Counted from the stretch's first letter, positions 20,401 through 28,984 are shown. The stretch: 64,000 bases of DNA from Knoellia sp. S7-12 (GCF_040518285.1 NZ_CP155449.1:3348001-3412000); one strand, 5' to 3'. Numbers and translations: made by a program. The notes: generated by a model not told the origin, from the sequence alone.

Positions 20401-20407
20401 CACCCAC

Positions 20408-21490
20408 GTGAGCCCGGCGCCCGCCCGCGACGAGCCACAGGATGTCGCAGAGTCGGCGGACATTGCCGCACTGTTGCCCATGCTGCGGCGGATCGTTGGT
20501 GCCCGCATCGGCCAGCACCCCGCCGCCGAGGACATCGTTCAGGAGACCCTGCTTCGGGTGTTGTCGGCGGAGGCGAGAATCCAGCCCGGCATGCTCGCGC
20601 CATATGCGATCACCACGGTGCGCAACGTCATCGCGACCATGTGGCGCAAGAACGACCGGGACGCCCGCAACCAGCACCGCATGCACGACCCGAGCGAACC
20701 CGAGGACGCCGAGCACCTCGTCGTCGCGTCCGAGGAACAGTCGGCGATCAGCCTGGCCCTGGGTCAGCTGACCGACCGCGAGCGCCAGATCCTGCTGGCC
20801 CACGAGGTGAACGGTCAGGCCACCCAGTCACTGGCCGCCGAGACCGGCAGCACGGCCGGAGCCGTCGCAGCCCAGCTCAAACGGACACGCGCTCGGTTGA
20901 GAGTCGAGTACGTCCTGGCGCTGGAGGGCATCGAGCCACCCACGGAACAATGCCGTCCAGTGCTGTTGGCTCTCTCCAGCGCCGACCGGCGCCGACAGGG
21001 CGAGCTCGACGCGGCCCGGCACCTGCTCGAGTGCGAGGTGTGCGCCCGGCTGAGCGAGCCCCTGCTGGGTCGTGGTCGGGTGCGTGAGGACGAGATCCAC
21101 GTCCCGATCAGCGCCGACCCCGACATCGTCGCGGCACGTCAGGCCGCTCGAGAGGTCGCAGTCCGGGCAGGCTTCACCGGCGCCGACCTCACCTTGTTGG
21201 CCACTGCGGTCTCCGAGGTGGCCCGCAACATCGTGCGGTTCGCCTCGAACGGCGAGGTGAGGATAGAGCTCCTCGAAAGGCCACGAACCGGCATACGCAT
21301 CGTGGCAAGGGACACCGGGCCCGGCATCTCCGACATCGACCTCGCACTGCAGGACGGGTTCAGCACCAACAAGGGGCTTGGCCTCGGGCTGCCTGGTGCC
21401 CGTCGACTGATGGACGAGTTCAGCATCGACACCAAGCCCGGCCAGGGCACGACCGTGACCATGACCAAATGGTTCGAGAAGAAGGGATGA
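20408..21490 (+). CDS. ECF-like sigma factor fused to ZAS-type zinc motif and RsbT kinase domain
   Basis: 360 residues in one frame. Residues ~20-90: sigma region 2 (PAAEDIVQETLLRVL, AITTVRNVIATMWRK). Residues ~112-168: sigma region 4 (LTDRERQILLAHEVNG ... AAQLKRTRARLR). Residues 205-212: H-x3-C-x2-C (HLLECEVC), the zinc motif of ZAS anti-sigma domains. Residues ~232-358: an RsbT-type HATPase, with N-box SEVARNIVRFA, G1 DTGPGISD, G2 GLGLGLPG and GQGTTVTMTKW. In Bacillus RsbT is a stressosome kinase that activates the phosphatase RsbU; here it is covalently joined to a sigma factor. I infer that release of the kinase from the stressosome releases sigma directly. The domain calls are clear; the mechanism is inference. 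Confidence 0.9.
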   Translation: MSPAPARDEPQDVAESADIAALLPMLRRIVGARIGQHPAAEDIVQETLLRVLSAEARIQPGMLAPYAITTVRNVIATMWRKNDRDARNQHRMHDPSEPEDAEHLVVASEEQSAISLALGQLTDRERQILLAHEVNGQATQSLAAETGSTAGAVAAQLKRTRARLRVEYVLALEGIEPPTEQCRPVLLALSSADRRRQGELDAARHLLECEVCARLSEPLLGRGRVREDEIHVPISADPDIVAARQAAREVAVRAGFTGADLTLLATAVSEVARNIVRFASNGEVRIELLERPRTGIRIVARDTGPGISDIDLALQDGFSTNKGLGLGLPGARRLMDEFSIDTKPGQGTTVTMTKWFEKKG

Positions 21491-22389
21491 GCATGGACGC
21501 TCACAACTCAGACGAGATCCTCGTCCCAGAGGGCAAGTCGCCGCCCGGGCAGCAGCTCCTGCCGCAACTGGTGGCACACCTGCGCGAGCACCGGGCGAAG
21601 CTTCGCGACGACTGGGCCTCGCGGATCCATGAGGCACACCTGCTCGAGGCGATGACCCCGCAGGAGATGGTCGCCGAGACCACCTCCGTCTACGACAACT
21701 ACGTCGAGGTGCTCGAGACGGGGAGCGTGGAGGCGCTGCAGCACTACGCGCGCGACCTTTCCGAGCGCATCATCCCCCGCGGTGTCGAGACCCACGAGGT
21801 CGTCGGCATCGTCCTGCTCCTGCGCGACGTGCTCGCGCGATCGCTGTTCGAGAAGTACCAGCGTGACGTCGGCCTGCTCAACCGGGTCCTCGATGCCTAT
21901 GAGCCCGCAGCCAACCGGATCGCCAACACGGTGGCCGTCAGCTTTGTCGATGAGCGCGAACGCGTTATCCGACAGCAGCAGGACGCCATCCGCGAGCTGT
22001 CGACACCCGTGCTCCCGGTGCGTGAACGCCTGCTCATTCTGCCGATCATCGGCGTCCTCGACAGCGAGCGGGCCAAGCAGCTCACCGGTCAGCTGCTGGG
22101 TGGCATCCGCACCCACCGTGCCAAAGTCGTCGTCATCGACATCACCGGTGCACCCGAGGTCGATGAAGCGGTCGCGAATCACCTCGTCCAGACGGTGGAT
22201 GCGTCGCGGCTCATGGGCGCCAGCGTCATCATCACCGGGCTCTCCCCCACCATCGCGCAGACCTTGGTCACCATCGGCGTGGACCTGAGCAAGATGAACA
22301 CCATCGGAGACCTCCAGGGTGGCCTGGAGGAAGCAGAGCGTTTGCTGGGCTACACGGTCACTCGCAAGGGGGTGACGGACGGCTCGTGA
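21487..22389 (+). CDS. rsbR: RsbR-like stressosome protein
   Basis: 300 residues; the ATG overlaps the sigma-RsbT stop (ATGA). Residues ~25-155 form an all-helical RsbRD-type sensor domain (LREHRAKLRDDWASRIHEA ... ETHEVVGIVLLLRDVLARSLF). A linker helix and ELSTPVLPV lead into a STAS domain (~175-290: VVVIDITGAPEVDEAVANHLV ... GLSPTIAQTLVTIGVDL). Family members build the stressosome shell and are phosphorylated by RsbT. At the position of the usual STAS phospho-Thr (VDT) this protein has Glu226 (VDE), which would mimic phosphorylation. Thr173 of STPV may be the remaining site. Confidence 0.9.
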   Translation: MSMDAHNSDEILVPEGKSPPGQQLLPQLVAHLREHRAKLRDDWASRIHEAHLLEAMTPQEMVAETTSVYDNYVEVLETGSVEALQHYARDLSERIIPRGVETHEVVGIVLLLRDVLARSLFEKYQRDVGLLNRVLDAYEPAANRIANTVAVSFVDERERVIRQQQDAIRELSTPVLPVRERLLILPIIGVLDSERAKQLTGQLLGGIRTHRAKVVVIDITGAPEVDEAVANHLVQTVDASRLMGASVIITGLSPTIAQTLVTIGVDLSKMNTIGDLQGGLEEAERLLGYTVTRKGVTDGS

Positions 22390-22769
22390 ACTCCGGACCG
22401 GCACTCGTCTCCATCCTGCGACAGGGTGACACCCTCGTCGCGTCGGTCCACACTGCCCTGGACGACTCCGAGATGGTCCGGTTCCAGAACGACCTCGTCC
22501 AGCAGATCGGTCAGCACCGCGCGCGAGGCGTCATCATCGATGTCGCTGCACTGGACGTCATCGACAGCTTCGCCTCTCGCACGCTCCAGTCGATCGCCGA
22601 CATCGCCCGACTGCGTGGGGCTGTCACCGTGATCGTGGGGATACAGCCGGACGTCGCCTTCGCCATGGTGCGGCTCGGCATGGGAATGGGCGAGGTCCCG
22701 ACGGCCTTGGATCTCGAGGAGGGGGTGGCTTACCTCGCGCGACTCCGAAGCGCTGGAGGGCAGGCATGA
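22386..22769 (+). CDS. rsbS: RsbS-like STAS antagonist
   Basis: 127 residues; the start overlaps the rsbR stop by four bases. A single STAS domain carries DVAALDVIDSFASRTLQ, with Ser61 in the place of the RsbT-phosphorylated Ser59 of Bacillus RsbS. The protein should form the stressosome core and bind the kinase domain of the sigma-RsbT fusion until Ser61 is phosphorylated. Confidence 0.9.
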   Translation: MNSGPALVSILRQGDTLVASVHTALDDSEMVRFQNDLVQQIGQHRARGVIIDVAALDVIDSFASRTLQSIADIARLRGAVTVIVGIQPDVAFAMVRLGMGMGEVPTALDLEEGVAYLARLRSAGGQA

Positions 22770-23083
22770 GCGAGGTGGCCGACCTGACGCGCGACTACCG
22801 AGTCGCCTGCCAGCGCTACCTGTCGCAACGCAGCGAGGCAGCGCTGACGCTGGGCTACCAGATCGGGCGCCGGGCCGTTGACGAGCAAGGCGTCAGCCTC
22901 CTCGATCTCGTGAGTGTCCACCACGTCGTCCTCGCCGAGGTCCTCGACGCCTCACCGGACGGGGGTGACCACGGTCAGGTCATCGCGGCCGCGTCGGAGT
23001 TCCTCCTCGAAGTGCTGTCCACGTTCGACATGGCGCACCGAAGTCTGGGCAGAGCCAACGAATCCGGGCAGACGGCGGACTGA
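22766..23083 (+). CDS. Stand-alone RsbU N-terminal (RsbT-binding) domain protein
   Basis: 105 residues; ATGA overlap with rsbS, so four genes are translationally chained. The helical sequence LTRDYRVACQRYLSQRSEAAL ... GYQIGRRAVDEQGVSLLDLVSVHHVVLAEVL resembles the N-terminal four-helix domain of RsbU, which binds RsbT. No PP2C phosphatase follows: the protein ends soon after. It could be a partner, scaffold or anti-sigma-like binder of the fusion protein. The similarity is judged by eye, so it needs a profile search. Confidence 0.7.
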   Translation: MSEVADLTRDYRVACQRYLSQRSEAALTLGYQIGRRAVDEQGVSLLDLVSVHHVVLAEVLDASPDGGDHGQVIAAASEFLLEVLSTFDMAHRSLGRANESGQTAD

Positions 23084-23113
23084 CGTCACCATGGCGCACT
23101 GCCCGGCTGGCAC

Positions 23114-24157
23114 TCAGCGCGCTGACGGATCCGGCGGGCTCGGTTGCTCGGTCGCCGGCGCGGGCGACCCAGGAGTGAGGTCAACGGGGCTCTCCGGGCG
23201 CGGCGCGAAGTCGACATCGATCTGTTGGTACTCCTTGAACTGGCCGATCCGTGCCTGCTGGGCGTAGGCACGGCGGTCACCGTCCGTGAGGTCGACGTCA
23301 TCGGTGAACTGCGTGAGGAGCGCCCGCGGATAGAGGTGGCGTTCGCGCACGACGTCCGCCTCAGCGAAGAGCACGGTCCCGAACGCGGCCAGGTGGAAGA
23401 ACGCGAAGAGACCGATGACGATGCCGAACACGCCGTTGGTGGCGGACTGCGAGCGCGCAGCCGACTCGACGAGCCCGACCCCGAAGTACTGCAACACCTG
23501 CCACGTCGCGGCAGCCCCTATCGCCCCGATGGCGACCTGTCGCAATGAGAGGTCGAGCGCCACGGCACGGCGCATCCCAAGGGCGAACACCAGCGCCGTG
23601 CCGACGAAGGTCAACACCGTGACGACGGGCCTCGTCATCACAGGGAAGCTGTCGCTGGCCCGAGAGCTGACGATCGAGATCGCTGTCGTCAGGATGACGA
23701 AGAGCAGGACCGTCAGCAGCAGCAGGAAGCTGCGCCCTCGCGCTCGGAACGGGTTGGGTCGAGAGTTGCGCGGGACTCCCCACACGGTGTTCATCGCGTA
23801 CTGGAAGGCCTGCCCCACGCCGAGCCCGCCATAGAGCGCGACGACGATGCTCACGACGATCCCGGTGATGCTTCCGCGCAGGGTCTGTGGCTCGCCCAAC
23901 TGCGCTCCGATGACCGGGATCTCCGACAGAGCCGAGTTGAGCACTCGCTCCCGCAGGTCGTCATAGTTCGACAGGACGAAGCTCAGGGCCGTTGTGAAGA
24001 GGATGAGCAGCGGGAAGAACGACAGGAACGCGTAGTAGGCGATGAGCCCAACGAGGTAGCCGGCTTGATCGTCGACGAACTTGTAGATGACGGCAAGGGG
24101 GAACCCCACGACCGGGTGCTTGCGCTGGAAGCGATCCAGCTGTCCGACTTGTGCCAC
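23114..24157 (-). CDS. YihY/BrkB family membrane protein
   Basis: 347 residues with six membrane helices. KHPVVGFPLAVIYKFVDDQAGYLVGLIAYYAFLSFFPLL and YGGLGVGQAFQYAMNTVWGVPRNSRPNP are family signatures (given here in part: AYYAFLSFFPLL; NTVWGVPRN). Earlier naming as RNase BN was wrong; the role is unknown, possibly transport. The C-terminal tail of about 60 residues is charged and Pro-rich. Convergent with the stressosome operon. Confidence 0.9.
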   Translation of the reverse strand: MAQVGQLDRFQRKHPVVGFPLAVIYKFVDDQAGYLVGLIAYYAFLSFFPLLILFTTALSFVLSNYDDLRERVLNSALSEIPVIGAQLGEPQTLRGSITGIVVSIVVALYGGLGVGQAFQYAMNTVWGVPRNSRPNPFRARGRSFLLLLTVLLFVILTTAISIVSSRASDSFPVMTRPVVTVLTFVGTALVFALGMRRAVALDLSLRQVAIGAIGAAATWQVLQYFGVGLVESAARSQSATNGVFGIVIGLFAFFHLAAFGTVLFAEADVVRERHLYPRALLTQFTDDVDLTDGDRRAYAQQARIGQFKEYQQIDVDFAPRPESPVDLTPGSPAPATEQPSPPDPSAR

Positions 24158-24201
24158 GCGGGCATCACATCACACCCGGCCTGCAGCAGAAACCCGGCCA
24201 G

Positions 24202-24972
24202 TCAGAAGGCTGTGTAGCCGCCGTCGGCGACGAGCACCGAGCCGGTGATGAACGAGGAGGCGTCGCTGGCCAGGAACACCACCGCGGGCGCCAGCTCCTC
24301 GACCGTTCCGTAGCGCCGCAACGGAGCGTCCTCGATCCAGTTCTGGCGGAAGCGCGGTTCGTCCACCGGCGACATGTCCGTCTTGATGTAGCCGGGCGCA
24401 AGGGCGTTGACGCGCACGCCGAACTCGCCCCATTCCGCCGCGAGGCTGCGAGTGAGGTGGTGCACGGCGGCCTTGGAGGCGTTGTAGGCCGGCTGCCACT
24501 GCGGCCGGTTGACGATGAGTCCGGACATGGAGCCGATGTTGACGATCACCCCGGCGCGTTGCTGGACGAAGTGCCGGCCGAAGGTCTGGCTGCAGGTCCA
24601 CACCGCGTCGAGGTTGACGGACATGACCTTGCGCCAGTCCTCCGGCGTCACGTCCAGTGCCGGCGCATGGACGCACGCGCCTGCGTTGTTGACGAGGATG
24701 TCGCATCGCCCGAACCGGGCGATCGTCTCCTCCAGCGCCGTGGACACCGCATCGGGCTGGGTGACGTCAACCGTCAGGTATGCCGCGTCGACGCCTTCCT
24801 CGGTGAGTTCCCGGGCGACGGCCTCACCGCGATCCCGGTCGCGGCCGAGCAGCATCACCGCGGCCCCCGCACTGCCAAGGGCCCGCGCGAAACCCTCCCC
24901 GAGACCGCGGGTCCCGCCCGTGACCACGGCGACCCGTCCTTCAAGGCTGAAACTGCTCCGGATGTCGATCAC
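24202..24972 (-). CDS. SDR family oxidoreductase
   Basis: 256 residues, classical short-chain dehydrogenase. TGGTRGLGEG binds the dinucleotide; DVTQPD and NNAGACVH follow. The catalytic Ser-Tyr-Lys are in GSMSG and YNASK, and the C-terminus ends GSVLVADGGYTAF. GAGGA lies upstream of the GTG start. The substrate cannot be deduced; close relatives include polyol and gluconate dehydrogenases. Confidence 0.92.
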   Translation of the reverse strand: MIDIRSSFSLEGRVAVVTGGTRGLGEGFARALGSAGAAVMLLGRDRDRGEAVARELTEEGVDAAYLTVDVTQPDAVSTALEETIARFGRCDILVNNAGACVHAPALDVTPEDWRKVMSVNLDAVWTCSQTFGRHFVQQRAGVIVNIGSMSGLIVNRPQWQPAYNASKAAVHHLTRSLAAEWGEFGVRVNALAPGYIKTDMSPVDEPRFRQNWIEDAPLRRYGTVEELAPAVVFLASDASSFITGSVLVADGGYTAF

Positions 24973-25070
24973 GATGCGTCCTCTGCTGGTGCTTCGTTGG
25001 TGACACGGCCCGTCCGCGGACCGACCCGCTCACCCAGGAGACTAGAGCCCGAGGCTGACTCCAGGTCCGC

Positions 25071-26291
25071 TCAGGCCGACGCCAACCACTTGTCGGGGCC
25101 GAAGACCTCGTAGTGAATGTCAGTCTCAGGGACGTTCTGTTCGATCAGGCTGGTGCGCACGGACTCCATGAACGGCAGCGGTCCGCACAGGTAGAACTGC
25201 GCGTCTGTGGGGATCTCCACCGTCCCGAGGTCGACGCGTCCGGCCCGGAGGACGTCGCGGGTCGGGCGGACACCGAGGTCCTCGTACCACCGGTGCAGGG
25301 ACGCTGTCGGCATCGCTGCCACCAACTCCTTCAGCTCCTGCCGGTGGGCGTGCCGCGCCGGTGAGCGGTCGGCGTGCAACACCAGCACTTCGCGGGCCGA
25401 GCCGATGCCCGCCAGGTAGTGAAGGATGCCAATGATCGGGGTGGCGCCGATACCCGCAGAGATGAGGACCAACGGCTGGTTCGAGTCCTCGACGACCAGG
25501 TCGCCGAAGGGAGCCGAAGCCCTGATCTCGTCACCCTCGAAGAAGTTGAGGTGCAAAAAGTTCGACACCTCGCCAGCCGGAATGACGGTGCCGTCAGCAG
25601 CATGAGTCATGGGGGCGGCCTTGACCGAGATTCCCCACTCGCTGGGCTCGGAAGATCGAGTGAGGCTGTACTGGCGGATCTGACGGGCGCCATCCGGCAG
25701 GGTCACCTGGACCGACACGTACTGTCCCGGACGCGCATCCGGCAGCGCGCTGTGGTCGGCGGTGCCGATCACAAAGGACACCGTGTCCGGCGACTCCTGA
25801 CGACGTTCGCGCAGGACGAGGGTGCGCCACACGTCACCGTCTGCCACGCCGGCTTCGGCGTACAGGCCCTTCTCGATGGTGACCAGCGCTCCGGCCATGT
25901 GCCAATAGACCTCGTCCCAGGCGCTGGCGACCTCGGCGGTGACCGCGTCACCCAACACCTCGATGATCGCGGCGAACAAGTGCTCGTGAACGATCGGGTA
26001 CTGGTCCTCAGTGATGCCGAGCGAGGCATGCTTGTGGGCGATGCGGGCCAGCACCTCGACCGGGTCGCGCCCGTCGTCTGCCACCAAGAGCGTGGCGTAC
26101 GCCGCGATCGCGCCCGCGAGCGCGCTCTGCTGGTCACCTTGGGCCTGGTTGCCCCGATTGAACAGATCACGTTCGAGCTCCGGATGTGCGGCGAACATGC
26201 GCTTGTAGAACACCGGCGTGATGTCGCCGATCGCAGCGCCTATGACGGGCAGCGTGGTCTTGACGACGGCGGCGGACTTCGTGGACAGCAT
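25071..26291 (-). CDS. hmp: Flavohemoprotein (nitric oxide dioxygenase)
   Basis: 406 residues from the ATG at 26291 (GGAG eight bases upstream). Residues 1-~138: globin domain with the proximal His in IAHKHASLGI and distal Tyr/Gln region PVFYKRMF. Residues ~150-260: FAD domain (RQYSLTRSS). Residues ~265-400: NAD domain (LISAGIGATPIIGIL; YLCGPLPFM; HYEVFGP). It converts NO to nitrate using O2 and NAD(P)H. No NsrR gene or clear operator is visible. It is adjacent to tRNA-Ala on the same strand. Confidence 0.95.
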   Translation of the reverse strand: MLSTKSAAVVKTTLPVIGAAIGDITPVFYKRMFAAHPELERDLFNRGNQAQGDQQSALAGAIAAYATLLVADDGRDPVEVLARIAHKHASLGITEDQYPIVHEHLFAAIIEVLGDAVTAEVASAWDEVYWHMAGALVTIEKGLYAEAGVADGDVWRTLVLRERRQESPDTVSFVIGTADHSALPDARPGQYVSVQVTLPDGARQIRQYSLTRSSEPSEWGISVKAAPMTHAADGTVIPAGEVSNFLHLNFFEGDEIRASAPFGDLVVEDSNQPLVLISAGIGATPIIGILHYLAGIGSAREVLVLHADRSPARHAHRQELKELVAAMPTASLHRWYEDLGVRPTRDVLRAGRVDLGTVEIPTDAQFYLCGPLPFMESVRTSLIEQNVPETDIHYEVFGPDKWLASA

Positions 26292-26546
26292 GGGGTCTCC
26301 GTGAGGTGTCGGGGAATGGGCCAAGGCTTCTCCGACGCTGACGAGAAGCCGCTTCGAGCCCCACTTGATCATCGCGCGAGCAGGCGCCGTAGGGCCAAAG
26401 GTCCCCCAGCCCTCGGCACCCCGCCGATCGGGCCGGCCTGAACCGCCAACACCCGGGGCCCACACGAACGGTCGGGTCCGATTTCCCACGAGAAGACCCC
26501 GCCCGACCAGGCATGTTCGTGCCGGTCAAACGGGGTCTCACCCGGG

Positions 26547-26619
26547 TGGAGCTGAGGGGATTCGAACCCCTGGCCTTCTCGATGCGAACGAGACGCGCTA
26601 CCAACTGCGCCACAGCCCC
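26547..26619 (-). tRNA. tRNA-Ala (anticodon CGC)
   Basis: 73 nt. The acceptor arm GGGGCTG pairs with CAGCTCC (one G-U). The anticodon stem TCTCG/CGAGA carries the loop TTCGCAT, anticodon CGC (codon GCG). The T-arm contains GGTTCGAATCC. CCA is not encoded. Confidence 0.95.
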
Positions 26620-26679
26620 ATTGAGCGGCCTCACGATAACACCGGGCAAGGTCCGTCACGAAACCGGACGAGCGCGGCA

Positions 26680-26685
26680 TACGCT
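26680..26685 (+). promoter_or_regulatory. -10 box of leaderless AI-2E-type gene
   Basis: TACGCT, seven bases (CAACGAC), ATG at 26693. The box overlaps the left half of an inverted pair of GTATGCCG octamers (26675-26682 and 26703-26710). Confidence 0.5.
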
Positions 26686-26692
26686 CAACGAC

Positions 26693-27913
26693 ATGCGCCT
26701 TCGTATGCCGTCCGGCCGAGTCGGCAGTGCCGACCCCGCTGACCTGCCAAGACTCGGGATGTCGACCACAGCTCCGGAGCCTGCCGCGGCCCCCCACCAG
26801 CCCGCTCTCGACACCGATCCGGCGCATCAACCAGCCTCCTGGCAGGTCCCCATGGGAGTGCGCACCGCGAGCGAGTGGTCCTGGCGACTCATCATCGTCG
26901 CGGCCGCCATCTTCGGTGCGCTCTGGATCATCGCCTACCTGTCCGCGGTCACGGTGCCGATCATCATCGCGATGCTTCTCGCCGCCCTGCTGATGCCCGT
27001 GACGCGCAACCTGTCTCGCGTCATCCCGCGAGGTGCGGCAGCCGGTCTCACGGTCCTTGGGACCCTCGCGGTCATCGTCGGAGCACTGAGCTTCGTCGGG
27101 TCGCAGTTCACCTCGCAGTTCGGTGACATCCGTGACCAGGTCGGTGAGGGCATCGACGAGATCCGCGGCTGGTTCCGCACCAGCTTCGGCATCACCGACA
27201 CCCAGGTCGATGAATGGATCGACAGGGCCCGCGAGCAGCTGAGCTCGGGTGGTGGCAATCTCGGTGAGACGGCCGCGCAGGCCGGGCTGACCGTGACGCA
27301 CGTCGTCGCTGGCTTCTTCATCGCGCTGTTCGCGTTGTTCTTCTTCCTCTATGAGGGAGAGCGCATCTGGGCCTGGGCCGTCCGCCTCTTTCCCGCGAGT
27401 TCTCGTGACCGCGTCCACTCCTCGGGCGTCATCGCGTGGGGCCAGCTGTCGGCGTTCACTCGCGCGACGATCCTCGTGGCCGCCGTCGACGCCCTCGGCA
27501 TCGGCATCGTGGCCGCCCTGCTCGGCGTGCCCTTCGCCTCGGGCGTAGCCGTGCTCGTGTTCTTTGGTGCCTTCGTGCCGGTCATCGGTGCCGCCATCTC
27601 GGGCGCCGTTCCCGTGCTGCTCGCCCTCGTGGCCCTCGGCCCCGTCCAGGCGCTCATCATGCTCGGTGGCGTCGTCGCCGTGCAGCAGCTCGAGTCGCAC
27701 GTCCTGCAGCCGTTCCTGCTCGGTCGCGCTGTCCGCGTGCACCCGCTGGCCGTCATCCTCGGGATTGCCGCCGGTGTCGTCGTCGCAGGCGTCCTCGGGG
27801 CACTGATCGCCGTCCCGCTCGTCGCCGTGCTCAACGCTGTGGGCCACCACCTGCTCGATGGTGAAGAGGTGCGGCCCGACCTCGAGGAAGAGCTCGAGGA
27901 AGCCGATCACTAG
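26693..27913 (+). CDS. AI-2E family transporter
   Basis: 406 residues from the ATG at 26693; an ATG at 26759 is the alternative. About eight membrane helices with a long outside loop between helices 3 and 4 (FRTSFGITDTQVDEWIDRAREQL). SGVIAWGQLSAFTRATILVAAVDALG and QQLESHVLQPFLLGRAV are signatures of PF01594 (shown in part: QQLESHVLQPFLLG). Members include AI-2 exporters and Na+/H+ antiporters, so the cargo is uncertain. Acidic C-terminus. Confidence 0.9.
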   Translation: MRLRMPSGRVGSADPADLPRLGMSTTAPEPAAAPHQPALDTDPAHQPASWQVPMGVRTASEWSWRLIIVAAAIFGALWIIAYLSAVTVPIIIAMLLAALLMPVTRNLSRVIPRGAAAGLTVLGTLAVIVGALSFVGSQFTSQFGDIRDQVGEGIDEIRGWFRTSFGITDTQVDEWIDRAREQLSSGGGNLGETAAQAGLTVTHVVAGFFIALFALFFFLYEGERIWAWAVRLFPASSRDRVHSSGVIAWGQLSAFTRATILVAAVDALGIGIVAALLGVPFASGVAVLVFFGAFVPVIGAAISGAVPVLLALVALGPVQALIMLGGVVAVQQLESHVLQPFLLGRAVRVHPLAVILGIAAGVVVAGVLGALIAVPLVAVLNAVGHHLLDGEEVRPDLEEELEEADH

Positions 27914-27930
27914 AGCCAGCCCCACCATGC

Positions 27931-27963
27931 CGAACGCCCCGCGATGTCATCGCGGGGCGTTCG
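27931..27963. terminator. 13-bp bidirectional hairpin
   Basis: CGAACGCCCCGCG (27931-27943) pairs perfectly with 27951-27963 around ATGTCAT. It lies between the convergent AI-2E-type gene and sepX. Confidence 0.8.
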
Positions 27964-27984
27964 TCGTTGCGTGGGTGGGTGCTG

Positions 27985-28971
27985 TCAGGCGCCGGCGGTG
28001 CGGCGCTGCAGAACCTCGTCGTATGCCGGGTGCTGCGCTTCCGCTGCCGGCGTGACGTCCATGGCCGGTGCCGAACGCTCGGCGGCCCGGGCCTTCATCG
28101 TGTAGGTCGGGCGAGGCACTGGGCGGGGGTCCCAGGTGAGCGGGATGTCGTCCTCGTCGATCTCGGGCGGCGCGACCTCGTGCTGAGCGACGGTCTGCCC
28201 CTCCACGGTCTCCTGAACGGCCGGGGCTGCGGAGGCAACAGGGGCGGGGACGGTGACCTCGGAGGCCACGTCATACGGCGCCGGGTGCTGGGCCGGCTCG
28301 AGAACGGACTCGCTGGCCACCATCTCGGCGGAACGCTGTGGCGACGCATGGGTGGTCACGGATGCGGCGACAGGCGCTGACGCCCGCGCGGTCGGTGCTG
28401 AAGTTCGGGCGGTCGGTGCTGCAGTGCGGGCGGCGGCGCGGCGGGCACGGCCACGAGCGGCGCGCTGGGCCTTGAGCTCGGACTGGATCCCGGCACGCAG
28501 CCAGAAGAACCCGACCCCGGCCATCACCAACGGCACGACGAAGGACCATGACACCAGGACACCGAGGACACCGAGCAGTCCGAAGATGAGGGTTCCGGCG
28601 AGGCCGATGAGGACCACGATCCCGCGGGCGGCACGGCCGGGTCGCATGGCGGTGCGACTCGGCGCCATCGCCTCGACGACCTCAGCGGTCTCGACGTGAG
28701 CGACCCCTGAGGTCACGTGAGCCTCGGCGCGCTTCACGGTGACTTGGGGGCGCATGGCGCGGGCCGGGCTCACGGCGTAGGTCCGGGGCGCCTGTCCACC
28801 GTGGTCGACCGACGGAAGCGGTGCCCGGCGCTCGAGGACCCGCATCGTCTCGGAGAAGGCATCGACAGACCGGATCGTGGCGAGATGCTCGCGCCGACGG
28901 ACCCAGTACTGGACAAAATAGGCAGCCCAGATCCCGATAATGACAAGGAAGATGAGGCTGCTCGGCTGCAC
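27985..28971 (-). CDS. sepX: Divisome protein SepX/GlpR
   Basis: 328 residues from the GTG at 28971, chosen because TAACGT lies seven bases upstream and because the resulting N-terminus (QPSSLIFLVIIGIWAAYF) aligns with known SepX/GlpR proteins; a GTG at 28977 is the alternative. One N-terminal membrane helix is followed by VRRREHLATIRSVDAFSETMRVL, a double helix near the middle (GIVVLIGLAGTLIFGLLGVLGVLVSW), then Ala/Pro/Thr-rich disordered segments. In actinobacteria this membrane protein binds the gephyrin-like Glp at the divisome; glp is in the same cluster here, which supports the name. Confidence 0.8.
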   Translation of the reverse strand: MQPSSLIFLVIIGIWAAYFVQYWVRRREHLATIRSVDAFSETMRVLERRAPLPSVDHGGQAPRTYAVSPARAMRPQVTVKRAEAHVTSGVAHVETAEVVEAMAPSRTAMRPGRAARGIVVLIGLAGTLIFGLLGVLGVLVSWSFVVPLVMAGVGFFWLRAGIQSELKAQRAARGRARRAAARTAAPTARTSAPTARASAPVAASVTTHASPQRSAEMVASESVLEPAQHPAPYDVASEVTVPAPVASAAPAVQETVEGQTVAQHEVAPPEIDEDDIPLTWDPRPVPRPTYTMKARAAERSAPAMDVTPAAEAQHPAYDEVLQRRTAGA

Positions 28972-28978
28972 AAACACG

Positions 28979-28984
28979 ACGTTA
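28979..28984 (-). promoter_or_regulatory. -10 box of leaderless sepX
   Basis: TAACGT, seven bases (CGTGTTT), GTG at 28971. Confidence 0.45.

Larger units (their letters stand above)
19932..20407. other. Region upstream of the sigma-RsbT operon
   Basis: 476 bp with no certain gene. It may hold one small ORF (20066-20254), one GTATGCCG-type octamer near 20342, and the -10 box of the next operon. Confidence 0.5.

Noticed and set aside
26292..26400. NsrR operator upstream of hmp
   Set aside because: No recognisable palindrome of that type was found.
26292..26489. N-terminal extension of flavohemoglobin
   Set aside because: The globin domain begins at the ATG at 26291, which has GGAG upstream; the extension is low-complexity.
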